From: Solitalea longa
GTDB taxonomy: Bacteria; Bacteroidota; Bacteroidia; Sphingobacteriales; Sphingobacteriaceae
NCBI RefSeq assembly: GCF_002920915.1
Contig: NZ_PQVF01000006.1
Coordinates: forward strand, 124,001 to 188,000
Direction of reading: 5' to 3'
Length of the DNA stretch: 64,000 nucleotides
The position numbers and the translations under genes are program-made. Each line of letters opens with the position of its first letter. The stretch's first letter is position 1. This document shows positions 24,911 through 34,763 of this stretch, piece by piece. Under the pieces are notes generated by a model, which worked only from the letters and a program-made list of their open reading frames with translations, searched no databases and had not been told where the DNA came from.

Positions 24911-25789
24911 TTAGATAAACACCCTCGAACCACTTGTATAACTATCCCTGAACTCTTTTGGGGTGCAGTTTTTCTTCTTTTTAAATATCCGGTTGAAGTT
25001 AGAGATATTGTTGAACCCGCAGCGATAAGCGATTTCGGCAACGGTTTGCGTACTGTCGATCAGCATACGTGTTGCGTGTCCCAATCGGATCTCATTTAAG
25101 CTGTCAATAAAGGTGTTTCCTGTACGTTTTTTTATAAACCTACTGAACGAAACCTCTGGCATATTGGCCAGTTTTGAAACTTCGGCTAACGAAATTTGCT
25201 TGCCATAGTTCACATTCATATACTCAAATACCTTTTCAATACGGCGACTGTTGTAATTAAACTGTTCGTTATTGAAACTCGAATCAGACAATGTACGCAT
25301 GTTCCGTGAGGAAGAAAGATCGTGCAAAATCGACAAAAGTTCCAGTACGGAGTCGAAGCCTTTCTTTTGGTTCAGTGTTAAAATGCGTGTTTTCAGGCGG
25401 TCAATCGTTTCTTCAGAAAATAAAATACCCTTTTGCGAGTGCTCAAACATGTTTCGGATCAGGCTGAGTTGATTTCTCTTCATCAGTTTAGTGTCAAACA
25501 GGTCTTTATGGAACTGAATGGTCACCTCAACAATAGCCTGACTGGTGCATTGATGAGTAAACCAGGCATGCGTTAAATTCGGGCCTACAAATACCAGCTC
25601 TGCATCGTTGATCACATCTATATGGTCGCCCACAATTCTTTTGGCGCCTTTTGCATTTAAAATTAAGTTAAGCTCGTACTCGTCATGGTAGTGTAAAGGG
25701 AAGTCGAATTCTTTCTTTGTTCTCGAAAAAATAGTGAAACAATCGCTCTGGGTAAGCGGTGTAATTTCGCGTGTAATGTTATTATTCAT
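24911..25789 (-). CDS. AraC-family regulator with N-terminal cupin domain (mannan PUL regulator)
   Basis: The 292-aa protein has an N-terminal cupin-like sensor (FDFPLHYHDEYELNLILNAKGAKRIVGDH, about residues 25-110). A C-terminal AraC DNA-binding domain with two helix-turn-helix units spans about residues 190-285; the second reads AYRCGFNNISNFNRIFKKKKNCTPKEFR. It is divergent from the mannan PUL, sharing a 221-base upstream region with the GH26 gene, so it is the obvious candidate regulator. The ligand is probably a mannan-derived sugar, which is inferred from context alone. Confidence 0.88.
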   Translation of the reverse strand: MNNNITREITPLTQSDCFTIFSRTKKEFDFPLHYHDEYELNLILNAKGAKRIVGDHIDVINDAELVFVGPNLTHAWFTHQCTSQAIVEVTIQFHKDLFDTKLMKRNQLSLIRNMFEHSQKGILFSEETIDRLKTRILTLNQKKGFDSVLELLSILHDLSSSRNMRTLSDSSFNNEQFNYNSRRIEKVFEYMNVNYGKQISLAEVSKLANMPEVSFSRFIKKRTGNTFIDSLNEIRLGHATRMLIDSTQTVAEIAYRCGFNNISNFNRIFKKKKNCTPKEFRDSYTSGSRVFI

Positions 25790-25955
25790 TAGTTAATGAT
25801 AAATAAATGCATAATAGGGTGTGAATATACATCAATTATTGAGTAAAAAAAGTATTGCTTAAAATATTTGTTATATGGTGTTGTATTCAGCTATTTTGAT
25901 TTCTTTGTATAATTAAAAGTTAAAATAATATTAATTAATTCGTGCAAACGGAATT

Positions 25956-25963
25956 AGTTTTGT
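25956..25963 (+). promoter_or_regulatory. Candidate -7 box of the first mannan operon
   Basis: TAGTTTTG matches TAnnTTTG and lies 48 bases upstream of the GH26 start. No clear -33 TTTG is seen at the usual spacing, which would fit a promoter that needs an activator such as the divergent AraC protein. Confidence 0.45.
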
Positions 25964-26010
25964 CATTAACCAATTTATTATTTGCAACCTATTTTAAGTA
26001 TTAGAATACT

Positions 26011-27123
26011 GTGGTAAAAAAAGTGTACCTATTTATTGCTTTATGTTCCGTGATCAGCAGTGGCTGTTACGCTCAAAAGAGTGATCGGCCGGCTGATAAA
26101 AAAGCAAATTCAGAAACCAAGGCTCTCTATATAAATCTTAAAAAACTTGCTGCAAAACATACTTTGTTCGGGCATCAGGACGCACTGGCTTATGGTGTGG
26201 GATGGAGGAATGAAGAAGGCCGTTCAGATGTAAAAAGTGTTAGCGGTGCTTACCCTGCAGTGTACGGTTGGGATATGGGGCATATCGAATTGGATAGCTT
26301 AAAAGAATTGGATGGTGTTCCTTTTGATCAACTGCGTCAATTTGTTAAGGAAGCCTATAGTCGTGGAGGTATTAATACGTTTAGCTGGCATACCACCAAT
26401 CCAATTGACCATAAATCGGCTTGGGATACAACTCAATTAATTGTTAAGCAAATTATCCCTGGTGGAGCAAAGCACGAATTATACAAAGCTTACTTAGACA
26501 AAGTGGCTGCATTTTTAGGTAGTTTGAAAACTGACGATGGTAAAGCTATTCCGGTTATCTTCCGTCCATTTCATGAGCATACCGGTACCTGGTTCTGGTG
26601 GTGCGAAAACGTATCTACAGTGGATGAATTTAAATCGATGTGGCATTTTACGTTTGATTACCTGACTAAAACCAAAGGTTTACACAACCTGCTATTCTCT
26701 TATTCAGCTGCTGATTTTGCTACCAAAGAAAAATATGAAGAACGTTACCCTGGCGATGATTATGTGGATATGCTTGGTTTCGATATTTATTGTTTTGAAG
26801 ATTTAAAAGGATATCAAACCAAATTAGACAGGCAATTATCCATACTGCAGGAAGTCGCCATCGCGCATAATAAAATTCCGGCTTTAACAGAAACCGGCTA
26901 TGAGCGTGTCCCAAATTCAACCTGGTGGACCGAAACCCTGATGCCTGTGTTGGCAAAGTACAATATGGCCTATGTGTTGGTTTGGCGAAACGATCGTCCG
27001 GCACATCATTACGCTCCTTATCCGGGTCAGCAAAGTGCAGATGATTTCAAGAAATTTTACGCTGATCCGAAGATCATTTTTCAAGATAAACTTACCCCGC
27101 TCTCCATTTATAAAAGTAAATAG
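26011..27123 (+). CDS. GH26 beta-mannanase / mannobiohydrolase
   Basis: This 370-aa exported glycoside hydrolase family 26 enzyme cleaves beta-1,4-mannan. The start is GTG at 26011, since no ATG precedes the signal peptide (VYLFIALCSVISSGCYAQ). The catalytic residues are visible: acid/base E189 in FRPFHEH and nucleophile E294 in ALTETG. The substrate-binding FWWCEN motif follows the acid/base. It is the first gene of an operon with a symporter, GH130 and epimerase. That order matches the Bacteroides fragilis mannan cluster, where the GH26 releases mannobiose, so mannobiose release is likely here too. Confidence 0.93.
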   Translation: MVKKVYLFIALCSVISSGCYAQKSDRPADKKANSETKALYINLKKLAAKHTLFGHQDALAYGVGWRNEEGRSDVKSVSGAYPAVYGWDMGHIELDSLKELDGVPFDQLRQFVKEAYSRGGINTFSWHTTNPIDHKSAWDTTQLIVKQIIPGGAKHELYKAYLDKVAAFLGSLKTDDGKAIPVIFRPFHEHTGTWFWWCENVSTVDEFKSMWHFTFDYLTKTKGLHNLLFSYSAADFATKEKYEERYPGDDYVDMLGFDIYCFEDLKGYQTKLDRQLSILQEVAIAHNKIPALTETGYERVPNSTWWTETLMPVLAKYNMAYVLVWRNDRPAHHYAPYPGQQSADDFKKFYADPKIIFQDKLTPLSIYKSK

Positions 27124-27148
27124 CTAATAAACAACCGATTTATTTAAT

Positions 27149-29023
27149 ATGAGACTTCAACTGATTGACATAGCGATAGTTGTGACCTATTTGATCACAA
27201 CTGTGCTAATTGGCTTATGGTACCGCAAAAAAGCGAAAGAGAACAAGGATAGTTATTTAATGGGCGGTAAATCAATGCCTTGGTATAAGCTGGGTTTAAG
27301 TGATGCGTCTGACATGTTCGACATTAGCGGAACCATGTGGATGGTAAGCTTGTGCTTTGTTTATGGTATGAAGAGCATTTGGATCCCATGGCTGTGGCCG
27401 GTGTTTAATCAGGTTTTCTTAATGATGTTTTTGTCGAAATGGTTGCGCCGTTCAAATGCCAATACGGGTGCTGAGTGGCTGGCAACTCGTTTTGGCGTAA
27501 CTGATAAAGGAGTAAATCTATCACATAAAGTAGTTATTGCCTTTGCCTTGTTAAGCTGTTTGGGCTTTTTGGCCTACGGTTTTGTGGGCTTGGGGAAATT
27601 TGTAGAGATCTTCCTTCCATGGGATATCGTGAAAGCCTATGTTCCTTTTGATATAGCTCCTCAGTATGTTCCGCATTTCTACGGGATCATTTTTACCATG
27701 TTTGCCATGTTCTATTCCATTTTGGGTGGATTGCACAGCATTGTATTAGGTGATATGATCAAGTACGCTATCATGACAGTGGCTTGTTTTTCCATAGCCA
27801 TTATTGCTGTTATCAATTTACGTGGTAACGAGCTGAACGTTCCAAGCGATTGGTACAGCCCGTTCTTTGGTTCAAAACTCGATTTAGACTGGAGTGGAAT
27901 TATTGCTGATGTAAATGAGAAGATAAAGAGCGACGGATTTTCATTGTTCGGTATCTTCTTTATGATGATGACTTTCAAAGGGATCTTTGCTGCCCTTGCC
28001 GGTCCCGCACCTAACTACGATATGCAAAAGATCCTTTCTACCCGTTCGCCGGAAGAGGCCAGCAAAATGAGTGGATTTGTTTCGATCATTTTATTGCCTA
28101 TCCGTTATTCGCTGGTAATTGGATTAACCGTTTTGGGTTTATTGTATTACCACCAAATGGATTTGAAAAACGCCGAGGGTGTTATCGATTTTGAACGCAT
28201 TTTACCGGCAACCATTAATAATTTCTTGCCGGTAGGTTTAATGGGTCTTGTGTTAACCGGTCTGTTAGGAGCCTTTATGGGAACCTTTAGCGGTACAGTA
28301 AATGCGGCTCAGGCTTATATTGTTAACGACATTTACCTGAAATATGTAAATCCGAATGCATCTACTAAAAAAGTAATATCCATGAACTACATGGTTGGTG
28401 TAGCGGTGGTTGCTGTGGGTGTTTTCCTCGGATTCTTTGCCAAAGATGTAAATAGCATACTGCAATGGATCGTATCCGCTCTATATGGAGGTTACGTTGC
28501 CTCAAATGTGTTGAAATGGTATTGGTGGCGCTTTAATGCAAACGGTTTCTTCTGGGGGATGCTTACCGGTATTGTTTCGGCAATGGTGTTCACTCGTTTC
28601 TTCGAAGGTATTGAGTTCCTTTATTTCTTCCCTGTTTTATTTGCCCTTTCATTGGCCGGTTCAATTATCGGTTCGTATATGGCCCCGCCAACTAATGCCG
28701 AAACCCTTAAAAGTTTCTATAAGAATGTTCGTCCATGGGGATTCTGGAAACCGGTTCATGAAATGGTTGTCGCCGAGGACCCTTCGTTTGAAGCCAATAA
28801 GAACTTTAAAAAAGACATGTTTAACGTAGTGCTGGGGGTTATCGCGCAGTTATGTCTTACTATTCTTCCGATGTATGCAGTATTAATGATGAAAGTTCCA
28901 TTGCTGGTTACCATAGGGATATTGGCGGTTATCATTTTTATTCTAAAAAGAACATGGTGGGATGTATTGGAAAAGGAAGAGAAAAAAGCAAATAATAAAA
29001 AAGAACCTGCTCTTACAAACTAA
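27149..29023 (+). CDS. Sodium:solute symporter (SSS family), probable mannobiose transporter
   Basis: The 624-aa inner-membrane protein has about 14 membrane segments and SSS-family features: a first helix (IDIAIVVTYLITTVLIGLWYRKKAKENKDSYLMGG), then GLSDASDMFDISGTMWMVS and MFYSILGGLHSIVLGD. A second half holds GLLGAFMGTFSGTVNAAQAYIVNDIY. It probably imports mannobiose or other manno-oligosaccharides with Na+. It lies 25 bases after the GH26 gene and 18 before the GH130 gene, in the same order as known mannan clusters. Substrate is inferred from context. Confidence 0.92.
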   Translation: MRLQLIDIAIVVTYLITTVLIGLWYRKKAKENKDSYLMGGKSMPWYKLGLSDASDMFDISGTMWMVSLCFVYGMKSIWIPWLWPVFNQVFLMMFLSKWLRRSNANTGAEWLATRFGVTDKGVNLSHKVVIAFALLSCLGFLAYGFVGLGKFVEIFLPWDIVKAYVPFDIAPQYVPHFYGIIFTMFAMFYSILGGLHSIVLGDMIKYAIMTVACFSIAIIAVINLRGNELNVPSDWYSPFFGSKLDLDWSGIIADVNEKIKSDGFSLFGIFFMMMTFKGIFAALAGPAPNYDMQKILSTRSPEEASKMSGFVSIILLPIRYSLVIGLTVLGLLYYHQMDLKNAEGVIDFERILPATINNFLPVGLMGLVLTGLLGAFMGTFSGTVNAAQAYIVNDIYLKYVNPNASTKKVISMNYMVGVAVVAVGVFLGFFAKDVNSILQWIVSALYGGYVASNVLKWYWWRFNANGFFWGMLTGIVSAMVFTRFFEGIEFLYFFPVLFALSLAGSIIGSYMAPPTNAETLKSFYKNVRPWGFWKPVHEMVVAEDPSFEANKNFKKDMFNVVLGVIAQLCLTILPMYAVLMMKVPLLVTIGILAVIIFILKRTWWDVLEKEEKKANNKKEPALTN

Positions 29024-29041
29024 CATAGAACAACAAACACA

Positions 29042-30226
29042 ATGAAGATAGATTTTGAAAAAAGGCTGCAAGAGCTGACAGAAGCGCAAGAGCAACTGAT
29101 CAGCTTGCCAAATGTAAAAGAACCCTTGGGGAATGGCATATTTAGCCGTTTTAAAAACCCGGTTCTTACGGCGGCACATGTGCCGTTAAACTGGCGCTTC
29201 GACTTAAATCCTAAAACCAATCCATACCTGATGGAACGCATTCAGGTGAATGCTGCTTTTAATGCCGGAGCTATAAAATGGGACGGCAAGTATCTGATGG
29301 TGGTGAGGGTAGAAGGTGCCGATCGTAAATCTTTTTTTGCTATAGCTGAAAGTCCTAATGGTATAGATAATTTCCGTTTTTGGGATAAGCCCATTGAATT
29401 GCCTCAAACCGAAATTCCGGATACGAATGTTTACGATATGCGCTTAACCGCTCACGAAGATGGTTTTGTATATGGTTTATTCTGTACGGAGCGTCGCGAT
29501 CCTTCGGCTCCTGAAGGCGACCAGTCGGCGGCTTTGGCGCAATGTGGCATTGCCCGAACCAAAGATCTTATCACTTGGGAACGCCTTGCCGATCTTAAAA
29601 CATCATCTCCTCAGCAACGTAATGTGGTGCTGCATCCGGAGTTTGTAAACGGTAAATACGCATTTTATACTCGTCCCCAGGATAGTTTTATTGAAGCCGG
29701 AAAGGGTGGGGGCATTGCCTTTGGATTAAGCGAAAGTATTGAAAATGCGAAAGTTTTTGCCGAAACCATTCTCGATAAAAAAGTGTACCACACTGTGTAC
29801 GAAGCTAAAAACGGTCAGGGGCCAACTCCAATTAAAACCGATAAAGGTTGGTTGCATCTGGCTCATGGGGTTAGAAATACAGCCGCCGGCTTACGTTATG
29901 TATTGTACATGTTCATGACCGACTTGAATGATCTGTCGAAAGTTACCCATAAGCCGGGTGGTTATTTTATAGCCCCGGAAGGTGAAGAACGTGTAGGCGA
30001 TGTTTCCAACGTTGTTTTTAGCAATGGTTGGATAGCGGATGATAATGGTAAAGTATTTATTTACTATGCTTCATCAGATACCCGCATGCACGTTGCCAGT
30101 ACAACTATAGAGCAACTGATTGATTATGTAGAAAACACCCCTGAAGATGGACTAACTTCGGCCTCTTCAGTAAATCAAATTATAAAATTAGTTAACAAGA
30201 ATAACAGCGTAAAGGTAAATGTATAA
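29042..30226 (+). CDS. GH130 4-O-beta-D-mannosyl-D-glucose phosphorylase
   Basis: This 394-aa cytoplasmic GH130 enzyme breaks beta-1,4-mannosylglucose with phosphate to mannose-1-phosphate and glucose. The proton-donor Asp is D132 in NVYDMRLT, matching the catalytic Asp of the B. fragilis enzyme. Further signatures are NAAFNAGAIKWDGKY, FCTERRDPSAPEGDQSAA, and VLHPEFVNGKYAFYTRPQ with its phosphate-contacting Arg. Its ATG-to-stop span overlaps the epimerase gene by 8 bases. The pairing of phosphorylase and epimerase makes mannosylglucose the likely substrate rather than mannobiose. Confidence 0.92.
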   Translation: MKIDFEKRLQELTEAQEQLISLPNVKEPLGNGIFSRFKNPVLTAAHVPLNWRFDLNPKTNPYLMERIQVNAAFNAGAIKWDGKYLMVVRVEGADRKSFFAIAESPNGIDNFRFWDKPIELPQTEIPDTNVYDMRLTAHEDGFVYGLFCTERRDPSAPEGDQSAALAQCGIARTKDLITWERLADLKTSSPQQRNVVLHPEFVNGKYAFYTRPQDSFIEAGKGGGIAFGLSESIENAKVFAETILDKKVYHTVYEAKNGQGPTPIKTDKGWLHLAHGVRNTAAGLRYVLYMFMTDLNDLSKVTHKPGGYFIAPEGEERVGDVSNVVFSNGWIADDNGKVFIYYASSDTRMHVASTTIEQLIDYVENTPEDGLTSASSVNQIIKLVNKNNSVKVNV

Positions 30227-31427
30227 TACCGACACAACAGTTGTCAGATACCGTAGTGAGCTGGATCGCATACTCCAATATTGGAGTACTGTTGCATTCG
30301 ATTCAGCTAAAGGCCGTTTTTATGGCAAGGTGAATAATGATAATGGAGTTGATCCCGATGCGATGTTGGGTTCAGTGTTGTATGCTAGAATTTTATGGTC
30401 GTTTTCGGCAGGATATCATCTGACTAAAGATGAAAACTACCTGCCTTATGCTAAAATAGCTTTCGACTATATAGCTGATCAGTTTTGGGATAATGAGTTT
30501 GGTGGAGTTTATTGGACAATTGATGCCCAGGAACAACCTGCCGACGACAAAAAGCAGATCTATGCATTGGCTTTTGCTATGTATGGCTGCACCGAGTACT
30601 ATCGAATTACTAATAACAAAAAAGCCTTAGACCGTTCGATAGAACTTTTCAATTTAATTGAAAAATACAGTTTCGATGCAGAAAAAGGTGGCTACCTGGA
30701 GGCTTTTAGCCGAAACTGGGGCGATGCCGGTGATTTAAGGCTTAGCGCAAAGGATGAGAATGAGAAAAAGACAATGAATACTCATCTGCATGTGCTGGAG
30801 GCTTATACCAATTTGTACCGGATTTGGCCGGCAAAAAAGGTGGCTGTTCAGATTCAAAATCTGCTTAATGTTTTTTTTGATCATATAATTGATGCCAAGA
30901 CTTCTCATTTGCTTTTGTTTTTTGATGAAAACTGGGTTTCAAAGACTGATCTGATTTCATATGGGCATGATATAGAAGCATCATGGCTATTGCTTGAAGC
31001 CGCGGAAGTTTTAGGAGATGAATCGTTAATAGCTAAAGCAAAAGAATATTCAATAAAAATGGCTGTGGCTGCCGCCGAAGGACTTGAGAAAGATGGCAGT
31101 CTTAACTACGAGTTCGAACCTAAGAGCAATCATTTGATTGCTGAAAAACACTGGTGGGTGCAGGCCGAAGCTGTAGTTGGTTTCATGAATGCCTGGCAGC
31201 TAAGCGGAAATTCTGAATTTTTAACCTATGTAAATAACTCATGGTCATTTATTGATCAATATATCCTGGATAAGCAAAATGGAGAATGGTTTTGGGGAGT
31301 GAATGATGACTATTCTTTAATGCTAGGAGAGGATAAGGCCGGATTGTGGAAATGTCCATATCATAATAGTCGGGCTTGCATGGAAATGATCCTTAGGTTC
31401 ACGAAGTGCTATAATGTTGTTAATTAA
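30219..31427 (+). CDS. Cellobiose/mannobiose 2-epimerase (AGE family)
   Basis: The 402-aa protein has the (alpha/alpha)6 barrel of the N-acylglucosamine 2-epimerase family. Conserved His-bearing helices are seen: NTHLHVLEAYTNLYR, LISYGHDIEASWLLLEAAE, EKHWWVQAEAVVGF and WKCPYHNSRACMEM. It converts mannobiose to mannosylglucose, feeding the GH130 phosphorylase. Its start lies inside the end of the phosphorylase gene (8-base overlap), so translation is coupled. It closes the first mannan operon; 169 bases then separate it from the SusC gene. Confidence 0.92.
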   Translation: MYNTDTTVVRYRSELDRILQYWSTVAFDSAKGRFYGKVNNDNGVDPDAMLGSVLYARILWSFSAGYHLTKDENYLPYAKIAFDYIADQFWDNEFGGVYWTIDAQEQPADDKKQIYALAFAMYGCTEYYRITNNKKALDRSIELFNLIEKYSFDAEKGGYLEAFSRNWGDAGDLRLSAKDENEKKTMNTHLHVLEAYTNLYRIWPAKKVAVQIQNLLNVFFDHIIDAKTSHLLLFFDENWVSKTDLISYGHDIEASWLLLEAAEVLGDESLIAKAKEYSIKMAVAAAEGLEKDGSLNYEFEPKSNHLIAEKHWWVQAEAVVGFMNAWQLSGNSEFLTYVNNSWSFIDQYILDKQNGEWFWGVNDDYSLMLGEDKAGLWKCPYHNSRACMEMILRFTKCYNVVN

Positions 31428-31575
31428 GTATGGAGTGGGTGGTAAAAATCATATCGGCTTCTAAAGATGATTTATCACCTATATATCAACTTAATAAATG
31501 TATTTAATAAGAGTTGATGGTATTTGTATACCAATAAAAGCTAAAAAAGTATTATATGTTATGTGTTATAGCATA

Positions 31576-31583
31576 TAGATTTG
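31576..31583 (+). promoter_or_regulatory. Candidate -7 box before susC
   Basis: TAGATTTG matches TAnnTTTG and lies just upstream of the SusC gene, within a 169-base gap after the epimerase. If this is the promoter, the leader is very short and the second ATG of the SusC gene (31609) becomes the better start. No -33 TTTG was found at standard spacing. Confidence 0.35.
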
Positions 31584-31596
31584 AATAGACCAATTT

Positions 31597-34500
31597 ATGT
31601 ATAAGAACATGCGAAAAATTCTACTAACAGTAATGCTGTCGGCAATGCTGGTTGTGTGTTTTCAGTTTTTGGCCCAGGCGCAAAACAATTCCGTTAGCGG
31701 AACTGTAGTCGACGGTCAAGGAATTCCACTTCCAGGTGTAACCGTATTAGTAAAAAAATCTACGGTTTCTGCTGGTACCGACCAGGATGGTAAGTATACC
31801 ATTAAAGCTTCAAAAGGCTCAATCCTTGTATTTTCATTTATCGGAATGGCAACCAAGGAAATTACCGTTGGAAACTCCAACGTAATTAACGTGGCCATGG
31901 AAGAGGAGAGCAAAAAACTTCAGGAAGTAGTTGTGGTGGGTTACGGAACTCAGAAAAGAGCGGATGTAACCACATCAATTGCCTCAATCTCTACAAAAGA
32001 TTTAAAAGACCTTCAGGTGGCTGGTATCGACCAGGCCATGCAGGGTAAGGTTTCAGGGGTAACCGTTACAAATAATGGTGGTCAACCGGGTGGTGGTGTA
32101 TCCGTACGCGTACGTGGTATTACTTCTATTAACGGTAATGAGCCATTGTATGTGATCGACGGAGTTCCAATTGCAGCAACTAAAACTACTACTGCGCAAG
32201 ATCAATTAGGTGGTATGCCTGGTCAAACTACTCAAAGTGCAATTGCTGGTGTCGATCCTAATGACATCGCTTCAATTGATATTTTGAAAGATGCTTCCGC
32301 CCAGGCTATCTACGGTTCTCGTGGCGCTAACGGGGTGGTGATCATCACTACTAAAAGAGGTAAATCAGGCGAAGGAAAACTTTCTTATGATTTTTATATC
32401 GGTCAGCAGCAAACCCCTACTCACTTAAATATGATGGATTTAAGCCAGTATGCTACTTACCAAAATGAGATCATGAAAGAAATGGCTGATGTAAACGGTA
32501 CTGAATATTTTCCAATTGGAGAATTTGCCAATCCTGCTATTTTAGGTAAAGGTACTGACTGGCAGGATGCAGTTTTCCAAACTGGTTTAATGCAAAATCA
32601 CCAATTATCGTTTAGCGGGGGGCAGGAGAAATCTTCTTACTACCTTTCATTAAACTATTTTGATCAGCAGGGAACTATCATAGGATCAGGATTCGATCGT
32701 TTATCATTACGTTTAAATTTAGATAATCAATTAAAAAGCTGGCTAAAGGTAGGATTAAGCTCTTTCTTAACTCGTACTAACCAAAGAACTACCTTAACCA
32801 ATGGTTCAGAAGCAGTTGTTAACTGGGCAACCGGAAACAGTCCTGCAGCTCCGGTAATGTCAGGTGATGATTTTGCTGGTCCGATCAATGTTGGTGGTTA
32901 CAACTATGGAAACCCTTATAACCCGGTAGCGTACGCATCCTTGCGTAATGTTGGTGGGGTAGATTCTCGCGCGAACGGTAATGTTTATGGCGATATCATT
33001 TTCAATAAGCACTTTACTTTAAAAAATCAGTTTGGTTTCAATTACAGTGTAAGTGAAAATAAAGCATTCCAACCTTATGCTACCAGTGGAAGTTTCATCA
33101 TCATGTCTCCAAGTAAGTTATCCGAAGACAGAGGTGTTGGAACATTCTGGCAATTAAGTAACTATTTAGATTACAACCAAAGCTTCGGAAAACATAATGT
33201 AAATGCTCAGTTAGGTCACGAGGCTTCTGAGTCTCATTATAGCGGTTTAAATGCTGCTCGTCAGAATCTGACAATGAATTTCCAGTCGATCAACGCAGGT
33301 TCTGCAACTGATCAGTCTGTTGGTGGTGGTATCTATGAAAATGCACTTGAATCTTACTTTGCTCGTGCAGGATATTCATACGCTGATCGTTACTCGGCAA
33401 ACTTCTCTATTCGTCGTGACGGTTCTTCTACATTCGGTCCTGACAGTAGAATAGGTTTTTTCCCTGCCGGTTCAGTTGGATGGACAGTTACCAATGAAAA
33501 ATTTGCCAAAGAATGGAAGGGGCTTAACTATTTGAAATTCAGAGCTGGAGCAGGTGTGGTAGGTGGACAAAACTTTGCAGGATCAGGTAATGCATATGAA
33601 ACCAATATTCGCTTGTTTGCTATTGCTCCGTTTGGTCCTGGAGGTATTCCTGACAATGTTGGTAACCCTGGTTATCAATGGGAAGAAACAGTTACTTATA
33701 ACACTGGTTTAGATTTCGGATTTTTAAACAATAGAATCGAATTATCGGTAGATGCCTATAAGAAATCAACTTCTAATATGTTAATGGCTATTCAATTGCC
33801 GGTTTATACTGGTATTGGTAACGCTTGGAATGATATTAAGGCTCCGGTTGTTAATGCCGGTAAAATGACCAATACTGGTTTCGATTTCAAATTAACTACT
33901 TACAATATAAATAAAAACGATTTCTCTTGGCAGTCGAATCTGGTTGTCTCAACTTACAAAAACAAATTGGATAAGTTGAATGACGAATCAGCTGCACTTT
34001 ATACCTATACCGAGTACTCAAATGCAGTAACTTTAACTAAATCAGCACCAGGAGGCCCGGTAGGTCGCTTCTTTGGTTATCAAACAGATGGTTTGTTTAC
34101 TTCTGAAGAACAGATCAGAAACAGTGCTGATCAGCAAGTGGGTATCGGACCTAAAGGTACCTGGTTAGGTGATATTAAGTATAAAGACAGAGATGGAAGT
34201 GGAACGATTGACGCGGGCGATATGACTTACATTGGAGATCCTAACCCTAATTTCACTTTCGGTTTTACCAATACATTTAAATACAAAGGATTTGATCTGT
34301 CATTGTTCTTACAAGGAAGTCAAGGTGGCGATATCTTAAACTATTCAAGGAAAATTACTGAAGGAATGGTGGGTGTCTATTATAATCAGCTAACTGATGT
34401 AGCAAATCGTTATACTGCAACCAATACAAGTTCCTCTATTCCTCGCTTTAACCCTTGGCATCAGCAGAATATTGTAATGTCTGATCGCTTTATAGAGGAT

Positions 34501-34746
34501 GGTTCATACTTACGTATTCAAAACTTAACTATTGGTTATAATTTACCTTCACGTATCATTTCTAAGGCAAAACTTTCGAATGCGCGAATTTATTTGACTG
34601 GACAGAATTTATATACTTTCACCAAGTATACCGGCTTCGATCCTGAACTAGGAGCATTTAACAATAATGCCTTGATGATGAATGTAGATAATGGTAATTA
34701 TCCAACCCCTCGTACATTCACCATGGGAGTTAACCTAACCTTTTAA
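31597..34746 (+). CDS. susC: SusC-like TonB-dependent outer-membrane transporter (mannan PUL)
   Basis: The 1049-aa outer-membrane transporter has a signal peptide ending AQA-Q. A CarboxypepD_reg-like domain spans about residues 30-110 (VSGTVVDGQGIPLPGVTVLVKK), followed by a TonB-box-like stretch (LQEVVVVGYGTQKRADVTTSIASI). The plug domain shows GVTVTNNGGQPGGGVSVRVRG and ILKDASAQAIYGSRGANGVVIITTK, and the barrel ends in an aromatic strand. It imports oligosaccharides from the surface with the SusD partner five bases downstream. A second ATG at 31609 is an equally good start. The substrate is inferred as (gluco)mannan oligosaccharides. Confidence 0.94.
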   Translation: MYKNMRKILLTVMLSAMLVVCFQFLAQAQNNSVSGTVVDGQGIPLPGVTVLVKKSTVSAGTDQDGKYTIKASKGSILVFSFIGMATKEITVGNSNVINVAMEEESKKLQEVVVVGYGTQKRADVTTSIASISTKDLKDLQVAGIDQAMQGKVSGVTVTNNGGQPGGGVSVRVRGITSINGNEPLYVIDGVPIAATKTTTAQDQLGGMPGQTTQSAIAGVDPNDIASIDILKDASAQAIYGSRGANGVVIITTKRGKSGEGKLSYDFYIGQQQTPTHLNMMDLSQYATYQNEIMKEMADVNGTEYFPIGEFANPAILGKGTDWQDAVFQTGLMQNHQLSFSGGQEKSSYYLSLNYFDQQGTIIGSGFDRLSLRLNLDNQLKSWLKVGLSSFLTRTNQRTTLTNGSEAVVNWATGNSPAAPVMSGDDFAGPINVGGYNYGNPYNPVAYASLRNVGGVDSRANGNVYGDIIFNKHFTLKNQFGFNYSVSENKAFQPYATSGSFIIMSPSKLSEDRGVGTFWQLSNYLDYNQSFGKHNVNAQLGHEASESHYSGLNAARQNLTMNFQSINAGSATDQSVGGGIYENALESYFARAGYSYADRYSANFSIRRDGSSTFGPDSRIGFFPAGSVGWTVTNEKFAKEWKGLNYLKFRAGAGVVGGQNFAGSGNAYETNIRLFAIAPFGPGGIPDNVGNPGYQWEETVTYNTGLDFGFLNNRIELSVDAYKKSTSNMLMAIQLPVYTGIGNAWNDIKAPVVNAGKMTNTGFDFKLTTYNINKNDFSWQSNLVVSTYKNKLDKLNDESAALYTYTEYSNAVTLTKSAPGGPVGRFFGYQTDGLFTSEEQIRNSADQQVGIGPKGTWLGDIKYKDRDGSGTIDAGDMTYIGDPNPNFTFGFTNTFKYKGFDLSLFLQGSQGGDILNYSRKITEGMVGVYYNQLTDVANRYTATNTSSSIPRFNPWHQQNIVMSDRFIEDGSYLRIQNLTIGYNLPSRIISKAKLSNARIYLTGQNLYTFTKYTGFDPELGAFNNNALMMNVDNGNYPTPRTFTMGVNLTF

Positions 34747-34763
34747 TTCTAATGACGTTTCAA